NCBI RefSeq assembly: GCF_000253295.1
Contig: NC_015717.1
Location: 3,100,001-3,164,000 of the forward strand
Origin: Hyphomicrobium sp. MC1
Lineage (GTDB): Bacteria > Pseudomonadota > Alphaproteobacteria > Rhizobiales > Hyphomicrobiaceae
Length of the DNA stretch: 64,000 nucleotides
Direction of reading: 5' to 3'
Shown here piece by piece: positions 51,998 to 59,840 of the stretch. Positions within the stretch are counted from its first letter, which is position 1. The number at the start of each line of letters is the position of its first letter. A model generated the notes under the pieces. That model ran no database searches, was not told where the DNA came from, and worked only from the letters and a program-made list of their open reading frames with translations. The position numbers were made by a program, and so were the translations under genes.

Positions 51998-53608
51998 GTG
52001 GCCGATATCATCATTATCAATCCGCGCTTTGATGTATCCTTTTGGGGTATGGAAAAATGCATGGGTATGCTCGGCAAGCGTGCCAATCTGCCCGTCGCCT
52101 GTCTCCCGCTCCTAGCCGCGTTGGTTCCCAAACATCACGACGTCACGCTCATCGACGAGAACGTCGATGAGATCGATTTTGAGCGTGTCGGCCGCGCGGA
52201 CATAGTTTGCGCTACAGGGATGAGCATCCAGGGTCGGCGCCTTCGTGAAATTCTTGCCGAAGTTCGCCGCCGTGGCGTGCTCACTGTCGTGGGCGGTGCA
52301 ATGGCGACTGTCGAGCCGCAAGAACTCGAGGGCTTGGCGGACGTCATTTTTGTCGGTGAAGCCGATGAAACATTTCCTCGGTTTCTGCGGGAATGGGAAC
52401 TGGGGAACCACGCGAGCCGCTACGTTCAAGCCGATAAGACTGACATGACCACCCTTCCCCCGCCACGGCTGGATCTCCTCAAGTCGCAGCATTACATGTT
52501 TGGCAGCATGCAGATTTCACGCGGATGCCCGTTCACCTGCGAATTTTGTGATATCATCGTCACCTTCGGCCGCAAACCGAGACTGAAATCGAGCGCGCAG
52601 GTTATAGCGGAACTCGATGCGTATTATCGGGCCGGAATAAAAATCGTCTTCGTCGTCGACGACAATCTGATCGGTAACAAGAAAGCGATAAAGCCGATCT
52701 TGCGGGACATGATCCTCTGGCAAGAGAAGCACGCCTACGCCCTCACTTTGTTCACGGAAGCGTCTCTCGACCTAGCTGAAGACGATGAACTGATGGAGTT
52801 AATGGGACGGGCTGGATTTCAGAGCGTCTTCATCGGCATCGAAAGCCCCAATGAAGCCTCGCTTAGGGAAACGAAAAAACTTCAAAATGTCCGGGAAAGA
52901 GCGGGCACCCTCATCGAACGGGTCCATCGCATTCAAAACCGTGGGCTCGACGTCTGGTGCGGAATGATCGTTGGCTTCGACAGCGACAAAGCCTCGGTGT
53001 TTGGCGAGTTGCCGCGCTTTCTCAATGAGGCTCGCATCGGCAACGCGCTGATTGGACTTCTGCATGCAATCCCCACCACGCCCCTTTATGATCGCCTTAG
53101 AAACGAAGGTCGGCTGAACGATGATGAAGACAGCGCCGCTTTCGGCACCAATGTCGCCCCATTGGGCATGTCGCGCGAAGATCTGCGAAAAGGCTTCGTA
53201 ATGGTCACGGGCCAGGCGTATTCGGCCGACGCTTATTTCAACCGCATCGATGCGCTCTTCGTCGACGGAAATTTCCGCTTTGCGGCGCACCGGCTCGCTT
53301 ACTGGCGGAGCCATCGCTTGGCCTGGACCAAAAGTTGCATCGAAAATTACCTCATGTTCTTTGTCCTCGCGGGTCGCTTGGTTTCCGGGAACGTCGATCC
53401 AAAGCTGCGCACCAAATATCGCTCGCAGCTGTTACGTGCGTTCTGGGCGAGACGGTTCGAACCGCAACTTCTCTTTACGTACGCGGTCAAGACGGCCATG
53501 CACTATCACTACGCCTCGATTAGCGACGAACTCACGGCCGCGGGTGACGGGCCTCTTCCACAAGCCGTGCGCTCTTTCTCTCGTAGTCCAGGACGGGAAG
53601 CCGCCTAG
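51998..53608 (+). CDS. B12-binding radical SAM protein, HpnP-like
   Basis: 536 residues from GTG at 51998 (GGAAGGGAGA just upstream); an open frame back to 51806 is judged non-coding. Residues 1-130 form a B12-binding Rossmann-type domain without the classical DxHxxG. The radical SAM cluster motif C177-x3-C181-x2-C184 (CPFTCEFCD) is complete. The rest is DUF4070-like, ending near residue 530. This is the architecture of hopanoid C-2 methylase HpnP and related class B methylases. The neighbouring epimerase and SDR suggest a lipid-modifying set. HpnP identity needs checking against characterised proteins. Confidence 0.82.
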   Translation: MADIIIINPRFDVSFWGMEKCMGMLGKRANLPVACLPLLAALVPKHHDVTLIDENVDEIDFERVGRADIVCATGMSIQGRRLREILAEVRRRGVLTVVGGAMATVEPQELEGLADVIFVGEADETFPRFLREWELGNHASRYVQADKTDMTTLPPPRLDLLKSQHYMFGSMQISRGCPFTCEFCDIIVTFGRKPRLKSSAQVIAELDAYYRAGIKIVFVVDDNLIGNKKAIKPILRDMILWQEKHAYALTLFTEASLDLAEDDELMELMGRAGFQSVFIGIESPNEASLRETKKLQNVRERAGTLIERVHRIQNRGLDVWCGMIVGFDSDKASVFGELPRFLNEARIGNALIGLLHAIPTTPLYDRLRNEGRLNDDEDSAAFGTNVAPLGMSREDLRKGFVMVTGQAYSADAYFNRIDALFVDGNFRFAAHRLAYWRSHRLAWTKSCIENYLMFFVLAGRLVSGNVDPKLRTKYRSQLLRAFWARRFEPQLLFTYAVKTAMHYHYASISDELTAAGDGPLPQAVRSFSRSPGREAA

Positions 53609-53901
53609 CCGACGTCGTGTGACTTCTGCGGCCCCGCGCAAGCGTTTCTGTGCACCATGCTCCCGAGATCCTTTTCTACAAGCGGAATCGCGTCGCCTTC
53701 ACGAGATGATGGGGAAGAGGCGAAAGGGCATAGGTAGTTTCCGAGCCTTGGGTGCAGCGGTGACGGCCGTATCATGCCATTGGTGGGCTTGTGATCAGAC
53801 AATTGTGACACCTACCTTGGACGCATTGCTCAGCTTAGTGAACGTCGGGCCGTGAACCCTTTGCTCAAACGCGCGACGGTTCACAAGGAAGTAGAGTCCG
53901 T

Positions 53902-54348
53902 ATGAGTGGTAACGATTCCGAAAGATCTCCCCTCAAAGGCTCGCTGCTTCAGCTTGCAGGAATGCTGCAATCCGCCGTCGATGCGATCATCTCGATCGAT
54001 GCGGCCGGAACCGTCGAGAGCATCAATCCCGCAACGGAAAGGCTCTTCGGATATTCCTCAGATGAACTCGTCGGGCAGAATGTCAAAATGCTGATGCCGG
54101 AGCCCTATCGGGGCCAGCATGATGGCTATATCCGCCACTACCGCGAGACCGGGCAGCATAAAATCATAGGAAGTGGCCGCGAGGTGTTGGGGCGACGTAA
54201 GGATGGTTCGACTTTCACGATGCATCTGTCGGTCAGCGTCGATCGCAGTGAGATTGAGAATGCCGTGCTTAACCTCGCCATCAACGCGAGAGACGCGATG
54301 AAAGCTTTCGGGCCAATGCTCCAAGTTCCGTCACTCGCCGCAATTTGA
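53902..54348 (+). pseudogene. PAS sensor kinase with internal deletion
   Basis: 148 residues: a PAS domain of FixL style (about 20-115; AVDAIISIDAAGTVESINPATERLFGY, GQNVKMLMPEPYR, GSGREVLGRRKDGSTF) joins directly to RSEIENAVLNLAINARDAM. The latter is the N-box start of a HATPase domain. The histidine phosphotransfer domain and most of the ATPase are absent, then the frame ends. It may be a dead kinase, or a small PAS protein created by deletion. GGAAGTAGAG precedes the ATG. Confidence 0.7.
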
Positions 54349-54793
54349 GGAATCCTCGAGTGTTGCAGCCGCACGTTTCGACGGCTGCCCTCGCGGTTTT
54401 CTGCGCGTTGTCCTCCTCCAAGCGGCGCTGTGCGGCTGTCGGATTTCTGACGAGGATCGCCATCACCGATTGCGATGCACAGATGGAAACTGCAAGCACG
54501 TGACGCTCCAGGGCCCCAAGTTGCTGGGAGCAATTCGCTTCCGCCGCGATGCGCGATGGCGCCCATCCGGTATCACGCTCGATGAGGATTGCTGCAACAA
54601 GCGCGACACAGTCGGAATCTTGAACGCCAACAGACGCGGCGCGGCGCGCCAGCGCAGCAGCGAAGTCCAAGCGCGCCTCATACTCAGCTTCCTGTTCTTC
54701 TGTCGTGTTCGGCTCGCGCTCCATGGTGGTTGAAATCGCTTCTCCGCTTCGAGCCCAGTTTTCGGCGTCCGTCAGGATCTGACTTTTCGGCAT
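54281..54793 (-). CDS. Hypothetical protein
   Basis: 171 residues from ATG at 54793 (GGAGG about 9 bp upstream). It has a charged helical first half (EEQEAEYEARLDFAAALARRAASVGV) and a second half with no recognised domain. It overlaps the convergent PAS remnant by 68 bp, so its own end may have been changed by the same rearrangement. Confidence 0.5.
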   Translation of the reverse strand: MPKSQILTDAENWARSGEAISTTMEREPNTTEEQEAEYEARLDFAAALARRAASVGVQDSDCVALVAAILIERDTGWAPSRIAAEANCSQQLGALERHVLAVSICASQSVMAILVRNPTAAQRRLEEDNAQKTARAAVETCGCNTRGFLKLRRVTELGALARKLSSRLSR

Positions 54794-55044
54794 CTTCATT
54801 GACCTCCAGCTGCACTCAACCGGGCGCAATCCAAATTCATAGAACTCGGGAATTCATCCCAAAAAGTCCCAGAATATTTTGGTCGCCCAACGCCGACTCG
54901 ACTTGTTCAAAGCAGCTTGTGACAGCCTTCGAATTGCCGCGCTAATGCATGTTAGGTGAATACGTTGGAATGAACAGCGGCCACTCGTTCTTCTTAGACT
55001 CCGACTGGTGGATGCTTGCGCGTCCCATTCCGGGTCGCAATATT

Positions 55045-55275
55045 GCGGCTATACCGTTATCGCTGTCGAGAATGCGTTGTACGACGTTCGCCACGGCGGC
55101 ATGCTTGCCGGAAGTAGGCTAGATTTCGGCGGCCTGGCGATGAATGACGACAACGTCGGTGAGGACGCCTCGCGATTATTTTCAGCTCGGTCAACGCAAG
55201 CAGAAGCGATTCACAGATGCCCAGCGCGGCCGTTCCGCCGGCGTCAAATATTTCATGCCGTGTCATCGGAAACAT
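55045..55275 (-). pseudogene. Small rhizobial protein, frameshifted
   Basis: The frame MFPMTRHEIFDAGGTAALG followed by ICESLLLALTELKIIA belongs to a short conserved family. After KIIA a one-base shift is needed to read GVLTDVVVIHRQAAEI, then a stop, then HAAVANVVQRILDSDNG. Both a frameshift and a stop codon break it, so it is not functional. It is a clear indel case because the two frames both carry family-like sequence. Confidence 0.65.
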
Positions 55276-55774
55276 CCATCGTGCTGGCTAATTGTCAGCC
55301 CGTGGGCGATAATCGGGCGCTCAGCTGCCGCTCTATGCTTCGCGGCCCGTTGCGTTCAACCTACGGGCTTTAAGCTGAAGAAGCGCTGACCGACGTTAGT
55401 CTTTATGGCAATTTAAATGTCCACCAAAGCTGGACTGTTCTTCGAATTTGGCGGCCAATTTCGCGGGCCTCGCTAAGACGCTTATTTGCTCTCTTTCAGG
55501 TAGATTTGGTAGGCGCCCGGAAAGCCACGCGTCGAAAAATTCAGGTTTAGCGCCCGCTTCGAGACGCTTTGCGCAACAACCGATATTTTCGATGACTTTC
55601 GGATTTGGCTGAGCATTGGCTCGGTGAGGTCGAACGGAGCGAAGCATCCACCCCGGTGGCAAGCGGTATAGGGCACGGTGAACGCATTCTGTTCCCCGTC
55701 AGGACCTACCGGACAGATTGAGCTGATTGCGTAAGAGACAGCTTGCGGCTCATCGTAACCCGAGGAGGGACACG
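55276..55774. other. Intergenic stretch, no supported gene
   Basis: About 500 bp. The minus-strand frame at 55396-55662 (PEFFDAWLSGRLPNLPERE) has no SD and no family I can name; it could be a decayed gene. Confidence 0.4.
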
Positions 55775-55837
55775 ATGAGACAGCATGGCAAGCAGTGGTC
55801 TGCAGCCGAAGAAATGAGCCAATTGTCTCATGAGTAG
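55775..55837 (+). pseudogene. Very short ORF, probable remnant of a small conserved protein
   Basis: MRQHGKQWSAAEEMSQLSHE and then a stop, preceded by GGAGGG 4 bp upstream. The start WSAAEE recalls the beginning of a short HTH-like protein family of rhizobia, but the rest is lost. Confidence 0.35.
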
Positions 55838-56046
55838 ATTCCGAGTCTCGATTGCACAGGCTGTCTCTGTTTTAGTGAGGATGGCCATGGGCATCCCTGT
55901 GTGCGTGTCGCGGTAACCGGTCCGCAGACGACTTTGTCCCGCGCCGAACTCCGCCTGTAACTGCCTGAGCAGGTCAGAGCGTCGGCCGAAAAGAATATGG
56001 AGCAAGCTCGTGCCTCGTATGGTGAGGTTAATAAGGAGAAAAGAGC

Positions 56047-56235
56047 ATGTCAGTTATTGAACGTGATGCGAGCGTCGGGGCGCCGCGCCAGAGTAGCCCT
56101 GGCCAAATAGTAGTGACCGACGACAGCGCGCGAGGCGGTCCTGAAGGCCGTCGCGTTCTCTATGTTCTGGTGGGCGTGATGCTGGGCACCGCAATTGCAG
56201 TTTATTTGGTAGCCCGTAACGCCGGCTTCTTCTGA
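56047..56235 (+). CDS. Small single-pass membrane protein
   Basis: 62 residues with an AGGAG 10 bp before the ATG. A soluble N-terminal half (MSVIERDASVGAPRQ...) precedes one membrane segment (RVLYVLVGVMLGTAIAVYLV). The length and topology suggest a stress-inducible small membrane protein; function unknown. Confidence 0.65.
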   Translation: MSVIERDASVGAPRQSSPGQIVVTDDSARGGPEGRRVLYVLVGVMLGTAIAVYLVARNAGFF

Positions 56236-56643
56236 GCGCTTTGAATTGGCCCGGGAGCCATGTGCGCACTTTTATCCCTCCAAAATGCCATCGCTGTGGT
56301 CAGGCCGACGGATCGGCGCACGTATTTCGCGATGAGGAGATTTCGAAACGCGGATCGATCGCAAGAAATACGAAATGAGTCGAAACGCGAAGGGGAATTA
56401 GGTGCAAACATGTGACGATATCGTAGCATCCGTGTGGTGAGTTAGCCGCCGCCACCGGGGCGCGGGGTGGTAGCAAAGATCGGGGGCGATCGTAAAGCCT
56501 TACCGATCTACCCGGCGACTTTGTCAACAAAATCGGCCCTGAGCGTACAGCAAGCCTGAACGTTGATTACCATGACGATAGCCGATGCGGAACCAGACGG
56601 CGCTTGGCAGGTTCTGGCTTTTGGTTGCTTTGGTCGCGATGCG
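56236..56643. other. Intergenic stretch before the cyclopropane synthase gene
   Basis: About 400 bp with no supported gene or recognisable operator. Confidence 0.45.
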
Positions 56644-57912
56644 ATGATTTTTGCCCTTCGATCCCTTATTAATCGCTGCATCCAACATGGGTCGTTGACC
56701 CTTGTGCTTCCCGGCGGGGAGCAACTGACGACGGGTGATGGCTCAGGTCTGCCGCTCATTATAAGGCTCAAGGACACGCGCGCCATACTAGAGCTTCTTC
56801 TGAATCCCGAGTTGGCGCTCGGCGAACTTTACATGGACGGCCGCTTGATCGTGTCTGGCGGCTCGATTTATGATTTTCTTGACCTGCTCGGCCGCAATAT
56901 GCCCGGGTTGGTACCGCCTCAAATTGGTCGTTGGCGGCACGCAATCAGAACAGGAATTGACAGGTGGAAGCGCGTGAACTCGGAGAAGATCGCCAGGCGC
57001 AATGTCCACTATCATTATGATATCGACGATCGCATTTATTCGTTGTTCCTTGATCGGGACCGGCAATATTCCTGCGCATATTTTGAATCTGAACATCAGA
57101 ATCTTGAGCAGGCGCAGATCGCCAAAAAGCGGCATATCGCAGCAAAGTTGCTAGTTCCCACAGGCGCATCAGTGCTTGACATCGGCAGTGGCTGGGGCGG
57201 GTTGGCACTTTATCTCGCAGACTTCTATAGCGCCCACGTAACCGGTTTGACCCTGTCGCCCCAGCAGCTCAAGATGGCGGAGCGGCGCGCCGATGAAAAA
57301 GGCCTGAAGCCGCGCGTCCATTTCTGTCTTCAGGACTACCGCGCCCTATCCGACACATTCGACCGCATCGTATCAGTTGGTATGTTCGAGCACGTCGGGC
57401 TCCGTAGTTATGAAACCTTCTTTAAAGTGATCAGCCGAAGCCTCAAGCCGGACGGCATCGCCTTGCTGCATTCGATCGGGCGCCTCGACGGACAAAGCGC
57501 AACAAACCCATGGATCGCAAAATACATATTTCCAGGGGGACACATGCCCTCGCTAGCGGAAGTTCTTCCCGCCGTTGAGAATTCAGGACTCATCGTCACC
57601 GATATCGAGATCCTGAGGTTGCACTATGCCGACACGCTTGCGGCGTGGCGCAACCGTTTCCTCAGTCATCGCGCAGATGCTGCGGCCGTTCTCGGCGAAA
57701 GGTTCTGCCGTATGTGGGAATTCTATCTGGCAGGAAGCGAAGTTGGTTTTCGCTACGGCGGACTGATGGTTTTCCAAATGCAACTTACCAGGAAGATCGA
57801 CGCGATTCCCAACACGAGGAACTACATCGCCGAAGAAGAGTCGCGGCTACGCCAACTGGAGCAAGCCGCAGCAAAGCACGAGGCTGTTATGCAGTTAGTT
57901 CATTCCCGATGA
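56644..57912 (+). CDS. cfa: Cyclopropane-fatty-acyl-phospholipid synthase
   Basis: About 422 residues from ATG at 56644; a longer start at 56563 is possible, and the SD is weak for both. An N-terminal lipid-binding part (LGELYMDGRLIVSGGSIYDFLDLL) leads to a SAM-binding core (VLDIGSGWGGLALYLAD, GLTLSPQQLKMAERR). Catalytic-region motifs follow, such as VSVGMFEHVG, LLHSIGR and FPGGHMPSLAEV. It converts unsaturated membrane lipids to cyclopropane forms, usually in stationary phase or stress, which fits the nearby EcfG-like and lipid genes. Confidence 0.93.
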   Translation: MIFALRSLINRCIQHGSLTLVLPGGEQLTTGDGSGLPLIIRLKDTRAILELLLNPELALGELYMDGRLIVSGGSIYDFLDLLGRNMPGLVPPQIGRWRHAIRTGIDRWKRVNSEKIARRNVHYHYDIDDRIYSLFLDRDRQYSCAYFESEHQNLEQAQIAKKRHIAAKLLVPTGASVLDIGSGWGGLALYLADFYSAHVTGLTLSPQQLKMAERRADEKGLKPRVHFCLQDYRALSDTFDRIVSVGMFEHVGLRSYETFFKVISRSLKPDGIALLHSIGRLDGQSATNPWIAKYIFPGGHMPSLAEVLPAVENSGLIVTDIEILRLHYADTLAAWRNRFLSHRADAAAVLGERFCRMWEFYLAGSEVGFRYGGLMVFQMQLTRKIDAIPNTRNYIAEEESRLRQLEQAAAKHEAVMQLVHSR

Positions 57913-58124
57913 TGGTCCACGGTCGCGAAGCGAACGGATGCGCGTGCCGAGGGGACTGCCGATCGAAAGGGAATTTTCTCGAAGCTGATCAACACTTATC
58001 GCCGCCCATCGCCAAATCGCGGAGTTCGACTACGAGAGACGCCACCTCCGACGCGCCTGCATCGCGATCATCGTCTCCGAAAATCGCAAGCGCCATGCCG
58101 CGAATTCTTTCATAGGCCATACTA
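57913..58124. other. Short intergenic region, tentative tiny ORF
   Basis: On the minus strand an ATG at 58112 opens a 43-codon frame (MAYERIRGMALAIFGDDDRD ...) ending near 57980. It may be a fragment of a small gene but has no firm support. Confidence 0.3.
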
Positions 58125-58232
58125 ATGCGGCTCAAACGCGCCGAGATTTTTAATTACCGATCCATCAGACAGGCGACGATCGAATTCGGTGACCGGACCC
58201 GGCTGATCGGCGGCAACGGTTGCGGAAAGTGA
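58125..58232 (+). pseudogene. OLD/RecF-like AAA ATPase, N-terminal remnant
   Basis: The plus strand reads MRLKRAEIFNYRSIRQATIE and ends in a Walker A-like LIGGNGCGK, then TGA. This is the start of an OLD/RecF-type ATPase, truncated in the Walker A motif at position 58232. All later domains are missing. On the opposite strand the adjacent DNA is a glycerol kinase remnant, so a deletion or rearrangement has joined them. Confidence 0.7.
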
Positions 58233-58283
58233 TCCGTAGTCAAGGCATTGGAATTGTTCTACGCGCCCGCGAAAACAACAGTT

Positions 58284-58607
58284 TCCATCGACGCGAAGCA
58301 CTATATCCACTCTTGTTGGCCAGTCCGCATGCATCGCTTCCAAGAGGTCGCGTGTCTGATACCCAACGGCTTCAAACGCTGCCTGTGCAATTTCAGCAGG
58401 CCCCGAATTGCGCGTCAGGCCCAGAAGCGCGCCTCGCGCCTCAGCATCCCAATAGGGCGCGCCCAATCCTACGAATGCTGGCACAAGATATACTTCCTCT
58501 CGAGGATCGGCTTTTTTCGCTAACGCGTCAGCCTCTGAGGAACGGGAGATCAGGTGGAGGCCGTCTCGTAGCCACTGCACTAAACTCTGGCGCGAATACA
58601 AAGGTCC
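58284..58607 (-). pseudogene. glpK: Glycerol kinase, central fragment
   Basis: A segment of GlpK including SLVQWLRDGLHLISRSSEAD, EVYLVPAFVGLGAPYWD, ARGALLGLTRNSGPAEI and DIVLRVDG. Both the N-terminal 260 residues and the sequence after RVDG are missing. The enclosing open frame extends to 58122, but its last 50 residues are unrelated. It is a remnant. Confidence 0.78.
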
Positions 58608-58618
58608 CGGGAGAATGT

Positions 58619-58819
58619 CTAAAAAGGCGACCGCCCAAATCCCTTGATCGCTGTCTCGATCGTTGTCGAGACGCGCCGATAGGCAACAAACGATAACCCT
58701 TCGATAAGCTCTTCAGTCGTATCGACCGTGTAAGTTCCCGGCCCAAGCGGCTCTTCAAATCCGGGCAGCAGGAAGGGACGCTGGAACGTAACTAGTTTCC
58801 GCATTGTTCGTTCGAGCAT
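58619..58819 (-). CDS. Small conserved hypothetical protein
   Basis: 66 residues from ATG at 58819 (GGAGG about 6 bp upstream). The core VTFQRPFLLPGFEEPLGPGTYTVDTTEELIEG resembles a short family seen next to mobile or stress genes in rhizobia. Function unknown. Confidence 0.65.
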   Translation of the reverse strand: MLERTMRKLVTFQRPFLLPGFEEPLGPGTYTVDTTEELIEGLSFVAYRRVSTTIETAIKGFGRSPF

Positions 58820-58860
58820 GGCCGCCTCCGTCGATTTTCGATCTCGGTTATTGCGCCGCC

Positions 58861-58879
58861 CCTAGCGATTACCGCTAGG
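58861..58879. terminator. Stem-loop between two small genes
   Basis: CCTAGCG pairs with CGCTAGG around a 5-nt loop. There is no T run, so it is only a possible terminator or processing site after the CsbD-like gene. Confidence 0.4.
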
Positions 58880-58905
58880 AGCGACGTTCGACAGCTACGC
58901 AAAAA

Positions 58906-59109
58906 CTAAAGCTGCCGGCCATTGGCAAACGCCTCGACATCCTTCGCGGCCTGGGTTTTGTCCAGCTGATACTTGGATTGAACCTGAGCGACGAGGTCGT
59001 CCTTGGTTTTCAGTGCGCTCACTTCTTGAGCACTGATTTTTGACCACTTGTTCGCGATTTCAGAGCGCATCCCAGAAGGGGTCGCTGCGCTGGCGGTGTT
59101 CTCGGCCAT
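58906..59109 (-). CDS. CsbD-like small stress protein
   Basis: 67 residues from ATG at 59109 (AGGAG 7 bp upstream). After a short lead, IANKWSKISAQEVSALKTKDDLVAQVQSKYQLDKTQAAKDVEAF matches the helical CsbD-like fold common in general stress responses. An EcfG-dependent promoter is possible but not seen clearly. Confidence 0.72.
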   Translation of the reverse strand: MAENTASAATPSGMRSEIANKWSKISAQEVSALKTKDDLVAQVQSKYQLDKTQAAKDVEAFANGRQL

Positions 59110-59330
59110 GTCAAATCTCCTAAATAATTCACAGAATAAGAACAATGAGAATACGAATTATCCTAATCATTCATTCGAATCATAAATATAAGTGGTGTTA
59201 AAATTAAGTCGTACAATGCATTTTTAAAATAAAAATAGCCTATCGTCAGCGAGGCAAGTCTTCAAATTACTGAAGTATGCGTGTCTATATTTTCGTAATA
59301 TCTCCGCCATCGACCGACAATCCCAAGCAA

Positions 59331-59726
59331 CTAAGATTTAAATACTCGCATTGAACCTTCGTCTTTCGCTCCACCAAGCGGCAATTGCAGCTTCGCTCGA
59401 AATTCCGCGAACACTTCTTCGACCGCCTTGATGCCCTTTCCGATCAAGGCCGCCTCGTCGGCGGTAGGCCCCGAAGCGATGACCGCTCTCGCGTCGTTGA
59501 TCACGGCGAACTCGACTTCATCGAGCCACGGCCCGACGATACCGCCGTGTTGCTCAGCGAGTACTCCCAGTACCTTCTCCAACGCGCTAGCTAGTGCTTG
59601 AATGGCCAACATCGCCACGACGAGAAGCCCATGGGACACCTCAGCCCGACGGACGGCCTGTGATTGAAGGGACGCATCGTCCGCGGCCAGTTTGTCGAGC
59701 AAAGCCTCCAACTGCGATCGGTTCAT
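59331..59726 (-). CDS. Hypothetical helical protein
   Basis: 131 residues from ATG at 59726 (GGAG 8 bp upstream). Mostly helical: a coiled N-terminus (NRSQLEALLDKLAADDASLQSQAVRRAE), a hydrophobic middle (LLVVAMLAIQALASALEKVLG), and a charged tail. No family recognised. Confidence 0.6.
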   Translation of the reverse strand: MNRSQLEALLDKLAADDASLQSQAVRRAEVSHGLLVVAMLAIQALASALEKVLGVLAEQHGGIVGPWLDEVEFAVINDARAVIASGPTADEAALIGKGIKAVEEVFAEFRAKLQLPLGGAKDEGSMRVFKS

Positions 59727-59840
59727 CGTGCATACTCCGTTGTTCAGGGGCGCCGCCGTGGATCGCCTGAAGGCAATCCCAGATCCCGCTAGGCTAGGAG
59801 GGCGAAGCCGACCACTCTCACTTGGAGCCGGCCAGCATTA

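Noticed and set aside
57645..58115. Plus-strand ORF of 156 codons running past cfa
   Set aside because: It mostly overlaps cfa in another frame and has no SD or domain.
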